From the NCBI RefSeq assembly GCF_030317035.1, contig NZ_JASZYK010000009.1:1-64000 (forward strand): DNA of 64,000 nt, given 5' to 3'. Positions 33,899-42,689 of this stretch are shown here, in pieces (the first letter of the stretch is position 1; every line of letters begins with the position of its first letter). Position numbers and translations under genes: made by a program. Under the pieces are notes generated by a model. The model ran no database searches, was not told where the DNA came from, and saw only the letters and a list, made by a program, of their open reading frames with translations. This stretch comes from Variovorax sp. J22G73 (lineage in GTDB: Bacteria; Pseudomonadota; Gammaproteobacteria; Burkholderiales; Burkholderiaceae_C).

Positions 33899-34789
33899 TC
33901 AGGCCTGGCGAAACGTGTTCAGCACCTTCAGCACGCTCAGCGTGGCGCCGTCGAGCAGCGCATGCTGGCGGTGCGCGATGCCCACGCGGCGCGTGAGCTT
34001 CGGCGTGACCGGCAGGATCTTCATGCGCTCGTCGTCCTGCATGTCGGTGGACTTCTGCAGCGGCAGCAGCGCCGCGCCGTAGCCGGCCGCCACCAGGCTG
34101 CGCATGGCCGCGTCGTAGTTCAGCTCGATGCGCGCGCGCGGCGCGTGGCCGGCCGCGGCGAACCATTCCATGGTGAGCCGGTACATGTGCGTGGTCGCCT
34201 CGTTGAAGATCAGCGGCTGCGCCGCCAGCCATGCCGGCGTGACGCGCCGGGGCGCCTTCCAGCGCCGGGGCACGAAGGCCATCATGGGTTGCTCGCACCA
34301 GGGCGTGACCACGATGCCGCGCACCGGCGGTTGCGGCACCGCGACCAGGCCGATGTCGAGCGTGCCCGCCGCCAGCCGCTCCATGGCCTCGAAGGAGCCA
34401 CGGATGCTCACCTCGACGTCGATGCCCGCGTGCGCCTCGCCCAGTGCCTCCAGCACCTGCGGCAGCAGGTCGACCAGCACGCCGGTCGAGGTGCCCAGCC
34501 GCACGCGGCCCACGCGGCCTTCGGTCTGGCGCTTGACGGCCTCCAGCGCGTCGTCGGTGTCGCGCAGCAGCTTGCGGCCGCGCTCCACCAGCGCCGCGCC
34601 GGCCGCCGTGGGCGTGACATGTCGGTTGCCGCGCACCACCAGCGGCGTGCCCAGGCGCGACTCCAGCTCGCTGATGTGCAGGCTCACCGTGGGCTGCGCC
34701 AGGTGCAGCGCCTTCGCCGCGGCCGAGAAGGTGCCCAGGTCGGCAATGGAGATGAGGGTGCGCAGCTGGTCGAGGTTGAGTTGGCGCAT
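33899..34789 (-). CDS. LysR-family regulator
   Basis: A 296-residue LysR-type regulator starting at the ATG at 34789 (MRQLNLDQLRTLIS); the frame stays open to 35143 but that part is antisense to the DUF1127 gene. The helix-turn-helix is at about 18-41 (LGTFSAAAKALHLAQPTVSLHI) and the effector domain at about 90-290. It converges with amiE across 24 bp and is divergent from the DUF1127 gene. Its targets are not evident. Confidence 0.9.
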   Translation of the reverse strand: MRQLNLDQLRTLISIADLGTFSAAAKALHLAQPTVSLHISELESRLGTPLVVRGNRHVTPTAAGAALVERGRKLLRDTDDALEAVKRQTEGRVGRVRLGTSTGVLVDLLPQVLEALGEAHAGIDVEVSIRGSFEAMERLAAGTLDIGLVAVPQPPVRGIVVTPWCEQPMMAFVPRRWKAPRRVTPAWLAAQPLIFNEATTHMYRLTMEWFAAAGHAPRARIELNYDAAMRSLVAAGYGAALLPLQKSTDMQDDERMKILPVTPKLTRRVGIAHRQHALLDGATLSVLKVLNTFRQA

Positions 34790-34942
34790 GGCGTGGTCTG
34801 GTGGGGAGCGGTGGGGAACGGCAAGGAGCGGTTTGGCGGAGGCCTGTGTATCAGGGAAGCTGATCGGCAGTGTCAGCATTCTCAACTTCCACAATAGCAC
34901 CGGCGGCAAGAAGATGGGCGCACCCACCCCAAGGAGCCCACC

Positions 34943-35137
34943 GTGACCGCGCCGAAGCCAACGTCTTTTCATCAACGCCTGATGCATGCCCTGCGCGGCT
35001 GGCGCCGCCGCGTGGTGAACGGCCGACGCGCGCGCGCCGACCGGCGCCACCTGTGCGGCATGAACGACCACGAGCTGCGCGACCTGGGCATCGGGCGCAG
35101 CGAGGTGCCCGAGCTGCTGGACCGCCACCGGCACTGA
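34943..35137 (+). CDS. DUF1127 small basic protein
   Basis: A 64-residue Arg-rich protein with the DUF1127 (YjiS-like) C-terminal motif MNDHELRDLGIGRSE at about 40-54. It starts at a GTG at 34943 with AAGGAG upstream. DUF1127 proteins bind RNA in some alphaproteobacteria and affect phosphate and small-RNA physiology; here the role is unproven. It is divergent from the LysR gene at 33899-34789. Confidence 0.85.
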   Translation: MTAPKPTSFHQRLMHALRGWRRRVVNGRRARADRRHLCGMNDHELRDLGIGRSEVPELLDRHRH

Positions 35138-35212
35138 GCGCAACCGCGCGCGGGCGCAACCGGCAAGCAGCGCTTCAGTTTTTCGCGCCCGTTTTGAGGT
35201 TCAATTCGGGGC

Positions 35213-36940
35213 GTGTCCAAGCCCGCCCCCAGCCCCGCCCCGCTCTCCATCGAACTCACCTCGCCGCAGACGGTCGACGGCCGGCGCGCGGCCTTCCAGT
35301 CGCTGTGGCTGCTGGTGCGCATGCGGCACGCGCACGATAGCGGTGGCGGCATGGTGCGGCTGGCCGACCTGCGCGGCGAGGTGTCCGACGCGAGCACGCT
35401 GCGCATGGTGGTGAGCCGCGCGTTCCGCGACTTCAAGGCCTGGGACATCGAGGTCGGATGGGGCGAGGACACGCAGCGCGAGCCGCGCTTCCTGAACGCC
35501 GAGCGGCGCAGCCAGGGCCCGTTCTGGCTGCCGGCCGCGCAGGCGAAGCGCGTGCGCGTGCTGGTAAACGGCCGGGCGGCCACGGCCACCGAGGTGGCGT
35601 CGTTTCTCGGCCTGCGCGCGCGCAAGGCACCGGCCGCCAACGCGCCGCCGCCCGACGCGGTGCACCTGCAGGACGCGGCCTTCTGGAAGCAGCTGGTCGC
35701 CTCGCAGCAGGCCGCGCGGCAGGGCCGGCTGATGGCGCCAGTGGCGGGTGTAGCGGGAGTGCTCGGCAGTGCGGGTGTGGCCGGCGGTGCGGGTGCGAGC
35801 ACCAGCGGCAGCGCCCTCGAATCGATCCGCCTCGCCGGCACGCTGGCCGCCACCGACTTCCAGCGCGCGCTGGTCACGCTGAACGAAGCCATGCTGTGGC
35901 GCCGCCTGGGCGACAACGAGCAGGCGCGGCGCCGGCTTCAGGCATTGAAGAAGCAGCGGCTCGCGCACCACGTGGCGGGCAACGACTACCTGGGCGCGAT
36001 GGAATGCATCGTCTCGGCCTGGTGCGCCTACACCGCGCGCGACCTGCCGCTGGCGCAGTCGCTGCTGGCCGGCATGGCCGAGGACGCGGCGCGCGGCCTG
36101 GTGCTGCGCCACCACCCCGACGTGCGCTTCGAGTGGTGCAACCTGTGGGCGCTGGCCTGCCGCTCGCGCGCGCTGGGGCTCGCGGCCGACGACAAGCCGG
36201 CCGCCGCCGCGCTCGCCGAAGAGTCGCTGCGCCGTTTCGGCGAGGCGCTGGCGGCGGCCTTCGAGTCGCACTCCTTCGACGCGGCCCAGCACGTGGCCGC
36301 CAACATGGGCATGGCCGCGTGGCTGTTCGACCGCGTGGGACTCTCAGACCTTCCCACGCTGGCGCACGACGGCAACGCCGACACCACGCGCCGCGCGGTG
36401 CAATGGATCGCCTTCAGCGAATGGTTGTGCGGCCACACCGACGGGCAGGGGCGCTCGGCGTGGAACGCGATCTACCTGATGCGCATCGCGCGCGGGCATT
36501 GTCATGGCAGGTCCGATGAATCCGCCGGGCACCCCACCCTCGCGCAGTTCCGCGCGCAGAAGCCGCTGGACCCGGCCGCCGTCTCCAGGCTGGCCGGTCC
36601 GCTGGCCGATGCCTTCGACGCCACGCACTGGCCTGCGCGCTGGGTCGACGTGGCGCAGGCGCGGCTGGCCGACCACCAGGCGGGACGCCGCCGCTACCCC
36701 GGCCTGCAGCATTGCAGCCTGCTGTTCGAGCACGCCTGGTACGCCGCGCACGCGGGCGAGTTGAAGGCCGCCGAGGCATCGCTCGGGCTGCTGCGCGAAG
36801 CGCTGCCGCAGCTGGTGCCCAGCGACCGCGCCTACTTCACCGAATCGTGGAACGACACGCTGCCGGCCGAGCTGGTGCTCGAAGCCAAGCCGCCGCGGCG
36901 GCCGGCCGCACGAAAAAAGGCCGCGCCGCGTGCGCGCTAG
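35213..36940 (+). CDS. Large soluble protein of unknown family
   Basis: A 575-residue protein that I do not recognise. An N-terminal region (about 10-135) has a compact alpha/beta pattern, possibly a winged-helix-like fold (MVRLADLRGEVSDASTLRMVV), with an LVNGRAAT strand. A Gly/Ala/Val-rich flexible linker follows (about 178-202). The rest (about 205-560) is almost wholly helical with TPR-like helix pairs (for example RALVTLNEAMLWRRLGDNEQ). The tail is Lys/Arg/Pro-rich. No signal peptide or membrane helix is seen. The start is a GTG at 35213. The next gene, a zinc-ribbon membrane protein, follows after 15 bp. Confidence 0.75.
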   Translation: MSKPAPSPAPLSIELTSPQTVDGRRAAFQSLWLLVRMRHAHDSGGGMVRLADLRGEVSDASTLRMVVSRAFRDFKAWDIEVGWGEDTQREPRFLNAERRSQGPFWLPAAQAKRVRVLVNGRAATATEVASFLGLRARKAPAANAPPPDAVHLQDAAFWKQLVASQQAARQGRLMAPVAGVAGVLGSAGVAGGAGASTSGSALESIRLAGTLAATDFQRALVTLNEAMLWRRLGDNEQARRRLQALKKQRLAHHVAGNDYLGAMECIVSAWCAYTARDLPLAQSLLAGMAEDAARGLVLRHHPDVRFEWCNLWALACRSRALGLAADDKPAAAALAEESLRRFGEALAAAFESHSFDAAQHVAANMGMAAWLFDRVGLSDLPTLAHDGNADTTRRAVQWIAFSEWLCGHTDGQGRSAWNAIYLMRIARGHCHGRSDESAGHPTLAQFRAQKPLDPAAVSRLAGPLADAFDATHWPARWVDVAQARLADHQAGRRRYPGLQHCSLLFEHAWYAAHAGELKAAEASLGLLREALPQLVPSDRAYFTESWNDTLPAELVLEAKPPRRPAARKKAAPRAR

Positions 36941-36955
36941 AACTGGTTCATTCCC

Positions 36956-37375
36956 ATGCCCGAAAACGACGACCACAAAGACCACGCTGGCCCCGATGAC
37001 CGCCCCCCGAAGCCCAACGCGCCCATCGACCTGGCCGCGCACCGCGAGCGCCGCGCCCGGCTGAAGAAGCTGCAGCAGCAGCGCGCCGTGGCGCAGGCAC
37101 AGCGAAACGCCGATGCCAATGCCGATGCCCGCGCCGACGATGCCGCGCAGCCCGGCCCCGGCATGGGCCCGGGCGAGGTGCCCTGCGTGCGCTGCAAGCA
37201 GCCCGTGTTCGGCTACGCGCTGCGCTGCCCGCATTGCGGCGTGCATTTCAGCGGCCGCGCGGAGGCTTTCGCGCCCAAGGAAGGGCTGTCGCGGCGCACC
37301 AAGCTCATCGTGGCGCTGGTCGCCGTGGCGCTTCTGCTCGCGGGGCTGAGCGACGACATCGCCGCGTGGTGGTGA
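36956..37375 (+). CDS. Zinc-ribbon membrane-anchored protein
   Basis: A 139-residue protein with a charged N-terminal half (about 1-70, including a basic helix HRERRARLKKLQQQRAVAQ). A zinc ribbon follows with C77-x2-C80 and C91-x2-C94 (CVRC ... CPHC), and a C-terminal transmembrane helix at about 116-131. It is probably tail-anchored in the inner membrane with the ribbon in the cytoplasm. It lies 15 bp after the 575-residue gene, so the pair is likely co-transcribed. The function is unknown. Confidence 0.72.
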   Translation: MPENDDHKDHAGPDDRPPKPNAPIDLAAHRERRARLKKLQQQRAVAQAQRNADANADARADDAAQPGPGMGPGEVPCVRCKQPVFGYALRCPHCGVHFSGRAEAFAPKEGLSRRTKLIVALVAVALLLAGLSDDIAAWW

Positions 37376-37428
37376 CGCGCTGAGCTGAGCTGAACGGGCG
37401 ACAAAGCAAGCGGGAGCCCCGCCGCCGC

Positions 37429-38469
37429 TCAGCGCCCACCGCCCGGCGTGCCCGTCGACTTGCGCACCACCAGCTCGGGCCGCAGCACCACGGTGGAGGC
37501 CGACATCGAGCGGCCGTCGATTTCGTCGAACAGCATTTCCGCCGCGCGCCAGCCCAGCTCGCGGTGCGGCAGGCGGATGGTGGTGAGCGGCGGGTCGACC
37601 ATGTCGACCAGCGGCATGTCGTTGTGGCCGGTCACGGAAATGTCCGTGGGTACGCGCAGCCCCGCCTCGCGCAGCGCGTCGTAGGCGCCCAGCGCCACCA
37701 GGTCGTTGCAGCACACCACGGCCTGCGGCGGCGCGCCGGCTTCCAGCATCTGGCGCATCGCGACCGCGCCGGCCTCGCGGCTGTAGCTGGCGCACTCGAC
37801 CACGCGAAACGGCTTCATGCGGTGGTCGCGCAGCGCCTGCTCCACGCCCAGCCGGCGGCCCACGCCGGTCGGGATGGTCTGCGGGCCGGCCAGGTGCGCG
37901 ATGCGCTTGTGGCCCAGCCCCACGAGGTGGTCGACCGCCAGCTTCATCGCCAGCCGGTCGTCGCTCACCACGGCGGGCAGGCGCCCGGTTTCGTCGGCGC
38001 GGTTGACCAGCACGGCCGTCATGCCGGCCTTGGTGACGAAGTCGACCAGGGGGTCGTCGCGCGTGGCGGTGGCCATGACCACGCCGTCTACCCGCTGCGC
38101 CAGCATGCGCTCCAGCACCGGCCGCGCGAGCGCCGGGTCGACCACGTTGGTGACGAACACGAAGTAGCCGCGCGCCGCGGCGCTGGCCTCGATGCCCTGA
38201 AGGATGGGCGGGAACACCGCGTTGGTGATGTCGGGCACCAGCACGCCGATGGTGTGCGTGCGCCCGGTGCGCAGCGCCGAGGCCGCGCGGTTGGGCCGGT
38301 AGCCCAGGCGCTGGGCCGCCTCCTCCACCACGCGCAGCACCTCGTCGCTGATCAGCGAGCGCTTCTCGGGGCTGAGCGCGCGCGACACGGTGGACACATG
38401 CACGCCGGCGGCGCGGGCAACGTCGCGGATGGTGACGGGAGAGGAAGAAGAAGGCGGTTGGGTGCTCAT
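37429..38469 (-). CDS. LacI-family repressor of the aromatic catabolic operon
   Basis: A 346-residue LacI/PurR-type regulator. The N-terminal helix-turn-helix and hinge are at about 12-70 (VTIRDVARAAGVHVSTVSRA), followed by the periplasmic-binding-like effector domain. It starts at the ATG at 38469; a longer open frame upstream is antisense to the dioxygenase. It is divergent from the dioxygenase operon. Two copies of TGCAAACGATTG flank the intergenic region, so it probably represses both that operon and itself. Confidence 0.93.
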   Translation of the reverse strand: MSTQPPSSSSPVTIRDVARAAGVHVSTVSRALSPEKRSLISDEVLRVVEEAAQRLGYRPNRAASALRTGRTHTIGVLVPDITNAVFPPILQGIEASAAARGYFVFVTNVVDPALARPVLERMLAQRVDGVVMATATRDDPLVDFVTKAGMTAVLVNRADETGRLPAVVSDDRLAMKLAVDHLVGLGHKRIAHLAGPQTIPTGVGRRLGVEQALRDHRMKPFRVVECASYSREAGAVAMRQMLEAGAPPQAVVCCNDLVALGAYDALREAGLRVPTDISVTGHNDMPLVDMVDPPLTTIRLPHRELGWRAAEMLFDEIDGRSMSASTVVLRPELVVRKSTGTPGGGR

Positions 38470-38472
38470 TGG

Positions 38473-38486
38473 TGCAAACGATTGTC
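38473..38486. promoter_or_regulatory. LacI-type operator 1 (TGCAAACGATTGTC)
   Basis: This site matches the operator at 38576-38589 at 12 of 14 positions. It lies 4 bp upstream of the lacI-like start codon, suited to autoregulation. Confidence 0.7.
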
Positions 38487-38544
38487 GCGCGGCCTGCGTG
38501 CCATTCAAGGCTTTCTTGCATTCGCGACCTGTGGAATGCCGCCA

Positions 38545-38573
38545 TTTTACTTTTCGGAGATTTGGACTACTAT
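38545..38573 (+). promoter_or_regulatory. Putative sigma-70 promoter of the dioxygenase operon
   Basis: TTTTAC (38545-38550) and TACTAT (38568-38573) are separated by exactly 17 bp, in an AT-rich island 38 bp upstream of the dioxygenase start. The LacI-type operator begins 3 bp after the -10 element, so bound repressor would block initiation. Confidence 0.55.
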
Positions 38574-38575
38574 CG

Positions 38576-38589
38576 TGCAAACGATTGCA
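38576..38589. promoter_or_regulatory. LacI-type operator 2 (TGCAAACGATTGCA)
   Basis: TGCAA and TTGCA arms flank a central ACGA, the CG-centred palindrome typical of LacI-family sites. It directly follows the putative -10 element and lies 22 bp before the dioxygenase start codon. Confidence 0.75.
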
Positions 38590-38610
38590 AGACTTTCCAC
38601 GAGACCTGCC

Positions 38611-39477
38611 ATGAACATCGCCACCTCGCCCGGCTCCGTGCTGGGCTTCACCCTCGACGCCATGAACCGCACGCCCGACCCGCGGCTGCGCAGCGTGATG
38701 GCCTCGCTCACCCGCCACCTGCATGCCTTCGTGCAGGAGGTGAAACTCACCGAAGAAGAGTTCGAGCAGGCGCTCGAATTCATCGTCGCCATCGGCCACG
38801 CCACGGGCGAGACCAAGAACGAGGTGGTGCTGGCGGCCGACATCCTGGGCGTGTCGACCGTGGTGGCGCTGCAGAACAACCAGGACCCGCACGGCGAGTC
38901 CCCGGCCGCGCTGCTCGGGCCTTTCTGGCGCGCCAACGCGCCGGCCTGCGCGCTGGGCGACAACATCGCGCGCTCGGGCACGCCGGGCATTCCGCTCGAA
39001 GTGACGGGCACGGTGCGCGACCACCGCGGCCAGCCGGTGGCCGACGCCATGGTCGACGTGTGGCAGGCCTCGCCCGTGGGCCTGTACGAGAACCAGGACC
39101 CGGCCCAGGAAGACATGAACCTGCGCGGTCGCTTCCGCACCGACGCCGAGGGGCGCTTTCACTTCCGCAGCGTGCGCCCCGCCGGCTACCCGGTGCCCAC
39201 CGACGGGCCCTGCGGCGTGCTGCTGCGCGCGCAGCAGCGCCACCCGAACCGACCCGCGCACCTGCACTTCATGGTGAGCAAGCCGGGGCACAAGGTGCTG
39301 ATCACGCAGGTGTTCGCCGACGACGACGAGAACCTGGAAAGCGACCCGACCTTCGGCGTGACGCGGCGGCTGATCGGCCGCTTCGCGCTGGCGCCCGACG
39401 GCCGCAGCGCCTCGATGCACCACGACTTCGAGCTCGAGCCGGGCGAGATGAAGTTCCCCCGCCCTCCCATTCCGTGA
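38611..39477 (+). CDS. Intradiol ring-cleavage dioxygenase (hydroxyquinol/catechol 1,2-dioxygenase family)
   Basis: A 288-residue ferric dioxygenase with the dioxygenase N-terminal helical domain (about 20-100) and the beta-barrel catalytic domain (about 101-285). The Fe(III) ligands are Y159 (GLYENQD), Y193 (AGYPVP), H217 and H219 (PAHLHF), spaced as in hydroxyquinol 1,2-dioxygenase. It cleaves an ortho-dihydroxylated aromatic ring between the hydroxyls to a muconate-type product. It is first in an operon controlled by the divergent LacI-type protein. No muconate cycloisomerase or maleylacetate reductase is adjacent, so downstream steps may be unusual. Confidence 0.93.
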   Translation: MNIATSPGSVLGFTLDAMNRTPDPRLRSVMASLTRHLHAFVQEVKLTEEEFEQALEFIVAIGHATGETKNEVVLAADILGVSTVVALQNNQDPHGESPAALLGPFWRANAPACALGDNIARSGTPGIPLEVTGTVRDHRGQPVADAMVDVWQASPVGLYENQDPAQEDMNLRGRFRTDAEGRFHFRSVRPAGYPVPTDGPCGVLLRAQQRHPNRPAHLHFMVSKPGHKVLITQVFADDDENLESDPTFGVTRRLIGRFALAPDGRSASMHHDFELEPGEMKFPRPPIP

Positions 39478-39506
39478 TTCACCCTGATTCAACACGAGAC
39501 ACCCAC

Positions 39507-40271
39507 ATGAGCTTCGACCCTGTATCCCGACTCGACGGCAAGCTGGCTGTCATCACCGGCGGCCTTGGCGCCATCGGCTACGCCACGGCCACGCGCCTTG
39601 CCGCGCTGGGCGCCACCTGCGTGCTGCTGCACCGCAAGGGCGACGATGCCGCGGCGCGCGCAGCCGCCCTGCCCGCGGCGCAGAACCAGCGCCACGCGGC
39701 GCTGCGCGCCGACATCGTGGACACGCCCAGCCTGGTTGCGGCCGCGGCCGAGGTGCAGGCCGCGTTCGGGCGCTGCGACATCCTGGTCAACAGCGCCGGC
39801 CACACGCAGCCGGTGCCGGCGGCGGACCTCGACGCGCTGACCGACGAACTCATCGACGACATCGTGCGCGCCAACTTCCGCGGCGTGTTCGCCACCATTC
39901 GCGCCTTCGCGCCGATGCTCAAGGCGAGCGGCGACGGGCTGGTGGTCAACATCTCGTCCATCGCGGGCTTCACGGGCGTGGGCAGCAACCTGGCGTACGT
40001 GGCGGCCAAGGCCGGGCTCGACGTGGTGGGCGACGCGCTGGCCAAGGCGCTGGCGCCGGCGGTGCGCGTGGTGTCGGTGTCGCCGGGCGCGGTGGAGTCG
40101 GGCTTCGTGCCCGGCCGCGGCGCGGAGTTCGCGAGCAAGATGGCCAGCACCACGCCGCTGGGGCGCATCGGCAAGCCCGACGACGTGGCCGCCACGGTCG
40201 AGGCGCTGGCCACCACGCTGCGCTTCGTGACGGGCACGCGCATCGTGGTCGACGGAGGGCGCCACCTGTGA
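39507..40271 (+). CDS. Short-chain dehydrogenase/reductase
   Basis: A 254-residue classical SDR. The cofactor loop is TGGLGAIG at 17-24, NSAG near 95-98, with catalytic S150/S151 and Y164-x3-K168 (YVAAK). It oxidises or reduces a hydroxyl/keto group with NAD(P). It starts at 39507, 29 bp after the dioxygenase, and overlaps the BKACE gene start by 4 nt (GTGA). Its product is plausibly the beta-keto acid used by BKACE; this is inference. Confidence 0.92.
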   Translation: MSFDPVSRLDGKLAVITGGLGAIGYATATRLAALGATCVLLHRKGDDAAARAAALPAAQNQRHAALRADIVDTPSLVAAAAEVQAAFGRCDILVNSAGHTQPVPAADLDALTDELIDDIVRANFRGVFATIRAFAPMLKASGDGLVVNISSIAGFTGVGSNLAYVAAKAGLDVVGDALAKALAPAVRVVSVSPGAVESGFVPGRGAEFASKMASTTPLGRIGKPDDVAATVEALATTLRFVTGTRIVVDGGRHL

Positions 40272-41155
40272 GCACCAAGACACTCATCACCTGCGCGGTC
40301 ACGGGCAACCTCGTGAAGCCCGAGCAGACGCCGCACCTGCCGATCACGCCGGTGCAGATCGCCGACGAATGCCTGGCCGCGGCCGAGGCCGGCGCGAGCC
40401 AGGTGCACATCCACGTGCGCGACCCCCTGACCGGCAAGCCGTCGATGGAGGTCGAGCTGTACCGCGAGGTGGTGGAGCGCATTCGCCGCGGCAACCGCGA
40501 GCTGATCGTCAATCTCACGACGGGCCCCGGCGGCCGCTTCATTCCGAGCGAGGACGACCCCAAGGTGGCGGCGCCCGGCACCACGCTGCTGCCGCCGGAG
40601 AAGCGGGTGGAACACATCGCGCTCATCCGGCCCGACGTGTGCTCGCTCGACCTGAACACCATGAACTCCGGCCCCGACGTGGTCATCAACACGCCGAAGA
40701 ACGTGCGGCGCATGGCGAAGGTGATGCGCGAGGCGGGCGTGAAGCCCGAGCTCGAAATCTTCGACTCGGGCGACATCAACCTGGCGCTCGACCTGATTGC
40801 CGACGGCACGCTCGACGGCCCTGCCATGTGGACCTTCGTGCTCGGCGTGAAGTACGGCTTCGCGCCCACGCCCGAGACGCTGCTGTACGCACGCAACATG
40901 CTGCCGCGCGGCGCCTTCTGGAGCGCCTTCGGCATCGGCCGCATGGAGTTCCCGATCGTCGCGCAGGCATGGCTGCTGGGCGGCCATGTGCGCGTGGGAA
41001 TGGAAGACAACATCTACCTCGAAAAGGGCGTGCTCGCGCAGAGCAATGCGCAGCTGGTTTCGAAGGCGCGCGACATCCTCCTGAGCCTTGGCGGTGAAGT
41101 GGCCAATCCGCGCGAGGCCCGGGCGATGTTGGGGTTGCCGGATGCGCGGGGGTAA
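40268..41155 (+). CDS. Beta-keto acid cleavage enzyme (BKACE, DUF849)
   Basis: A 295-residue TIM-barrel enzyme of the BKACE family (Kce-like). Zinc ligands H47 and H49 are in VHIHVRDP. Family members condense a beta-keto acid with acetyl-CoA, yielding acetoacetate and a shortened acyl-CoA. It starts at a GTG overlapping the SDR stop, so coupled translation fits a substrate-product relation. Acetoacetate could be activated by the synthetase at 61943-64000. Confidence 0.92.
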   Translation: MSTKTLITCAVTGNLVKPEQTPHLPITPVQIADECLAAAEAGASQVHIHVRDPLTGKPSMEVELYREVVERIRRGNRELIVNLTTGPGGRFIPSEDDPKVAAPGTTLLPPEKRVEHIALIRPDVCSLDLNTMNSGPDVVINTPKNVRRMAKVMREAGVKPELEIFDSGDINLALDLIADGTLDGPAMWTFVLGVKYGFAPTPETLLYARNMLPRGAFWSAFGIGRMEFPIVAQAWLLGGHVRVGMEDNIYLEKGVLAQSNAQLVSKARDILLSLGGEVANPREARAMLGLPDARG

Positions 41156-41183
41156 CGCTGTGACAGCAAGCAGGACCGAAGAG

Positions 41184-42209
41184 ATGAACGCAGCAGCCAT
41201 GCACACGACCCACACTTCCGACACTTCCCACCCTTCTCGCGCATTGCGTGTGAAAGAAAAGGCCGCCAACCTCGACGCACTGCACCTGGACGCGGTGGCG
41301 CAATCCGAACCCACGCCACCCCCCGGCCACGCCGTGGTGCGCATCGCGGCCGCCGCGGTGAACCCCAGCGATGCGAAGGCGACGCTGGGCATCATGCCGC
41401 AGGCCGTGTGGCCGCGCACGCCGGGGCGCGACTTCGCGGGCACCGTCGTGAGCGGGCCGACGGAATGGATCGGGCGCGAGGTGTACGGCTCCGGGGGCGA
41501 CATCGGCATCACGCGCGACGGCTCGCATGCGCGCTTTCTGGTGCTGCCCGAACAGGCGCTGCGCGCCAAGCCCCAGGGCATCTCGATGGACGAAGCCGGC
41601 GCGGTGGGCGTGCCCTTCGTCACCGCGTACGAAGGCTTTCGCCGCAGCGGCATGCCGCAGGCGGGGCAGACGGTGTTGGTGCTCGGCGCCAACGGCAAGG
41701 TCGGGCAGGCGGCGGTGCAGCTGGCGTCGCAGGCCGGCGCGCGGGTGATCGCGGTGCAGCGGCACGCGGGGCCGTTCGAGGGCTTCGCGAGCGGGCCGGT
41801 GGACGTGATCGACGCGCGTCACCACACCGACGTGGCCGCGCGCGTGCGCGAGCTCACCGACGGGCGCGGCGCGCACATCGTCTACAACACCGTGGGCAGC
41901 GCCTACTTCGAGGCGGCCCACAAGGCGATGGCCAAGGGCGCGACGCAGATCTTCATCGCCACGCACGACCGGGCGGTGCCCTTCGACATCTTCGCGTTCT
42001 ACCGCGGCATGCACACCTTCGTGGGCATCGACTCGCTCGCGATGGACTGCATTGCCAGCACCGCGCAGCTCGACGCCATGCGCGAAGGCTTCGAGCGCGG
42101 CACGCTGAAGCCCTTTCCGGTGGCGCGCAGCTTCACGCTCGACGAGGCGCTGGACGCCTACCGGCTGGTGCTGTCGGGCAGCACGGACCGCGTCGTGCTG
42201 CGGCCCTGA
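41184..42209 (+). CDS. MDR-family quinone oxidoreductase-like NAD(P)H-dependent enzyme
   Basis: A 341-residue medium-chain dehydrogenase/reductase of the quinone oxidoreductase type. It has a GroES-like N-terminal domain (about 35-130) and a Rossmann domain with the cofactor loop GANGKVGQAAVQ near 174-185. The zinc-binding cysteines of alcohol dehydrogenases are absent. It probably reduces an enone or quinone intermediate. The start at 41184 (MNAAAMHTT) follows a GAAGAG; an ATG at 41199 is also possible. It lies 28 bp after BKACE in the same operon. Confidence 0.87.
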   Translation: MNAAAMHTTHTSDTSHPSRALRVKEKAANLDALHLDAVAQSEPTPPPGHAVVRIAAAAVNPSDAKATLGIMPQAVWPRTPGRDFAGTVVSGPTEWIGREVYGSGGDIGITRDGSHARFLVLPEQALRAKPQGISMDEAGAVGVPFVTAYEGFRRSGMPQAGQTVLVLGANGKVGQAAVQLASQAGARVIAVQRHAGPFEGFASGPVDVIDARHHTDVAARVRELTDGRGAHIVYNTVGSAYFEAAHKAMAKGATQIFIATHDRAVPFDIFAFYRGMHTFVGIDSLAMDCIASTAQLDAMREGFERGTLKPFPVARSFTLDEALDAYRLVLSGSTDRVVLRP

Positions 42210-42272
42210 CGCGGGGCTCTTCTTCTGCTCCGCTCTTCCTTTCTCCTGTCCTCTCCTTTCGGAACCCACGCC

Positions 42273-42629
42273 ATGCACGTCACCCGCTTCGACGCGGCGC
42301 CGCACTACGAGGCGCCCAACCACTTCGACATGCGCTGCCTGCGCCTGCAGGGCAAGGAGGCCGGCCCGTCCACGCAGATGTGGATGGGCATGAGCCAGAT
42401 CCTGCCGGGCGGCCACACCGGGCTGGACGGCTCGCCGATGGAAAAGCTCTACCTCGTGCTCGAAGGCCAGCTGCACGTGGTGGGCGAGCTCGAGGGTGCG
42501 CGCTGGGAAGAAGTGCTCGGCCCCTACGACAGCTGCCGCTTCGCGCCCGGTGAAAAGCGCCAGCTCGAAAACCGCGGCAACCGCCCGGTGCTGGTCGCGC
42601 TGGTGATGCCCCACGCGCCGCCGCCCTAG
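42273..42629 (+). CDS. Small cupin-domain protein
   Basis: A 118-residue single-domain cupin. The barrel region is about 35-112 (ILPGGHTGLDGSPMEKLYLVLEG), with a candidate metal site from H43 and E51 and a C-terminal strand ENRGNRPVLVALVMP. Such small cupins serve as isomerases, dioxygenases or ligand sensors. It follows the oxidoreductase after 63 bp that include a striking C/T-rich tract (about 42217-42262), and precedes the Bug protein. The exact reaction is unknown. Confidence 0.85.
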   Translation: MHVTRFDAAPHYEAPNHFDMRCLRLQGKEAGPSTQMWMGMSQILPGGHTGLDGSPMEKLYLVLEGQLHVVGELEGARWEEVLGPYDSCRFAPGEKRQLENRGNRPVLVALVMPHAPPP

Positions 42630-42689
42630 CCGCAGCCTCTTTTTTCAGTCATTCATCGCTCATCGAATAAATCAACGGAGACAAGACGC

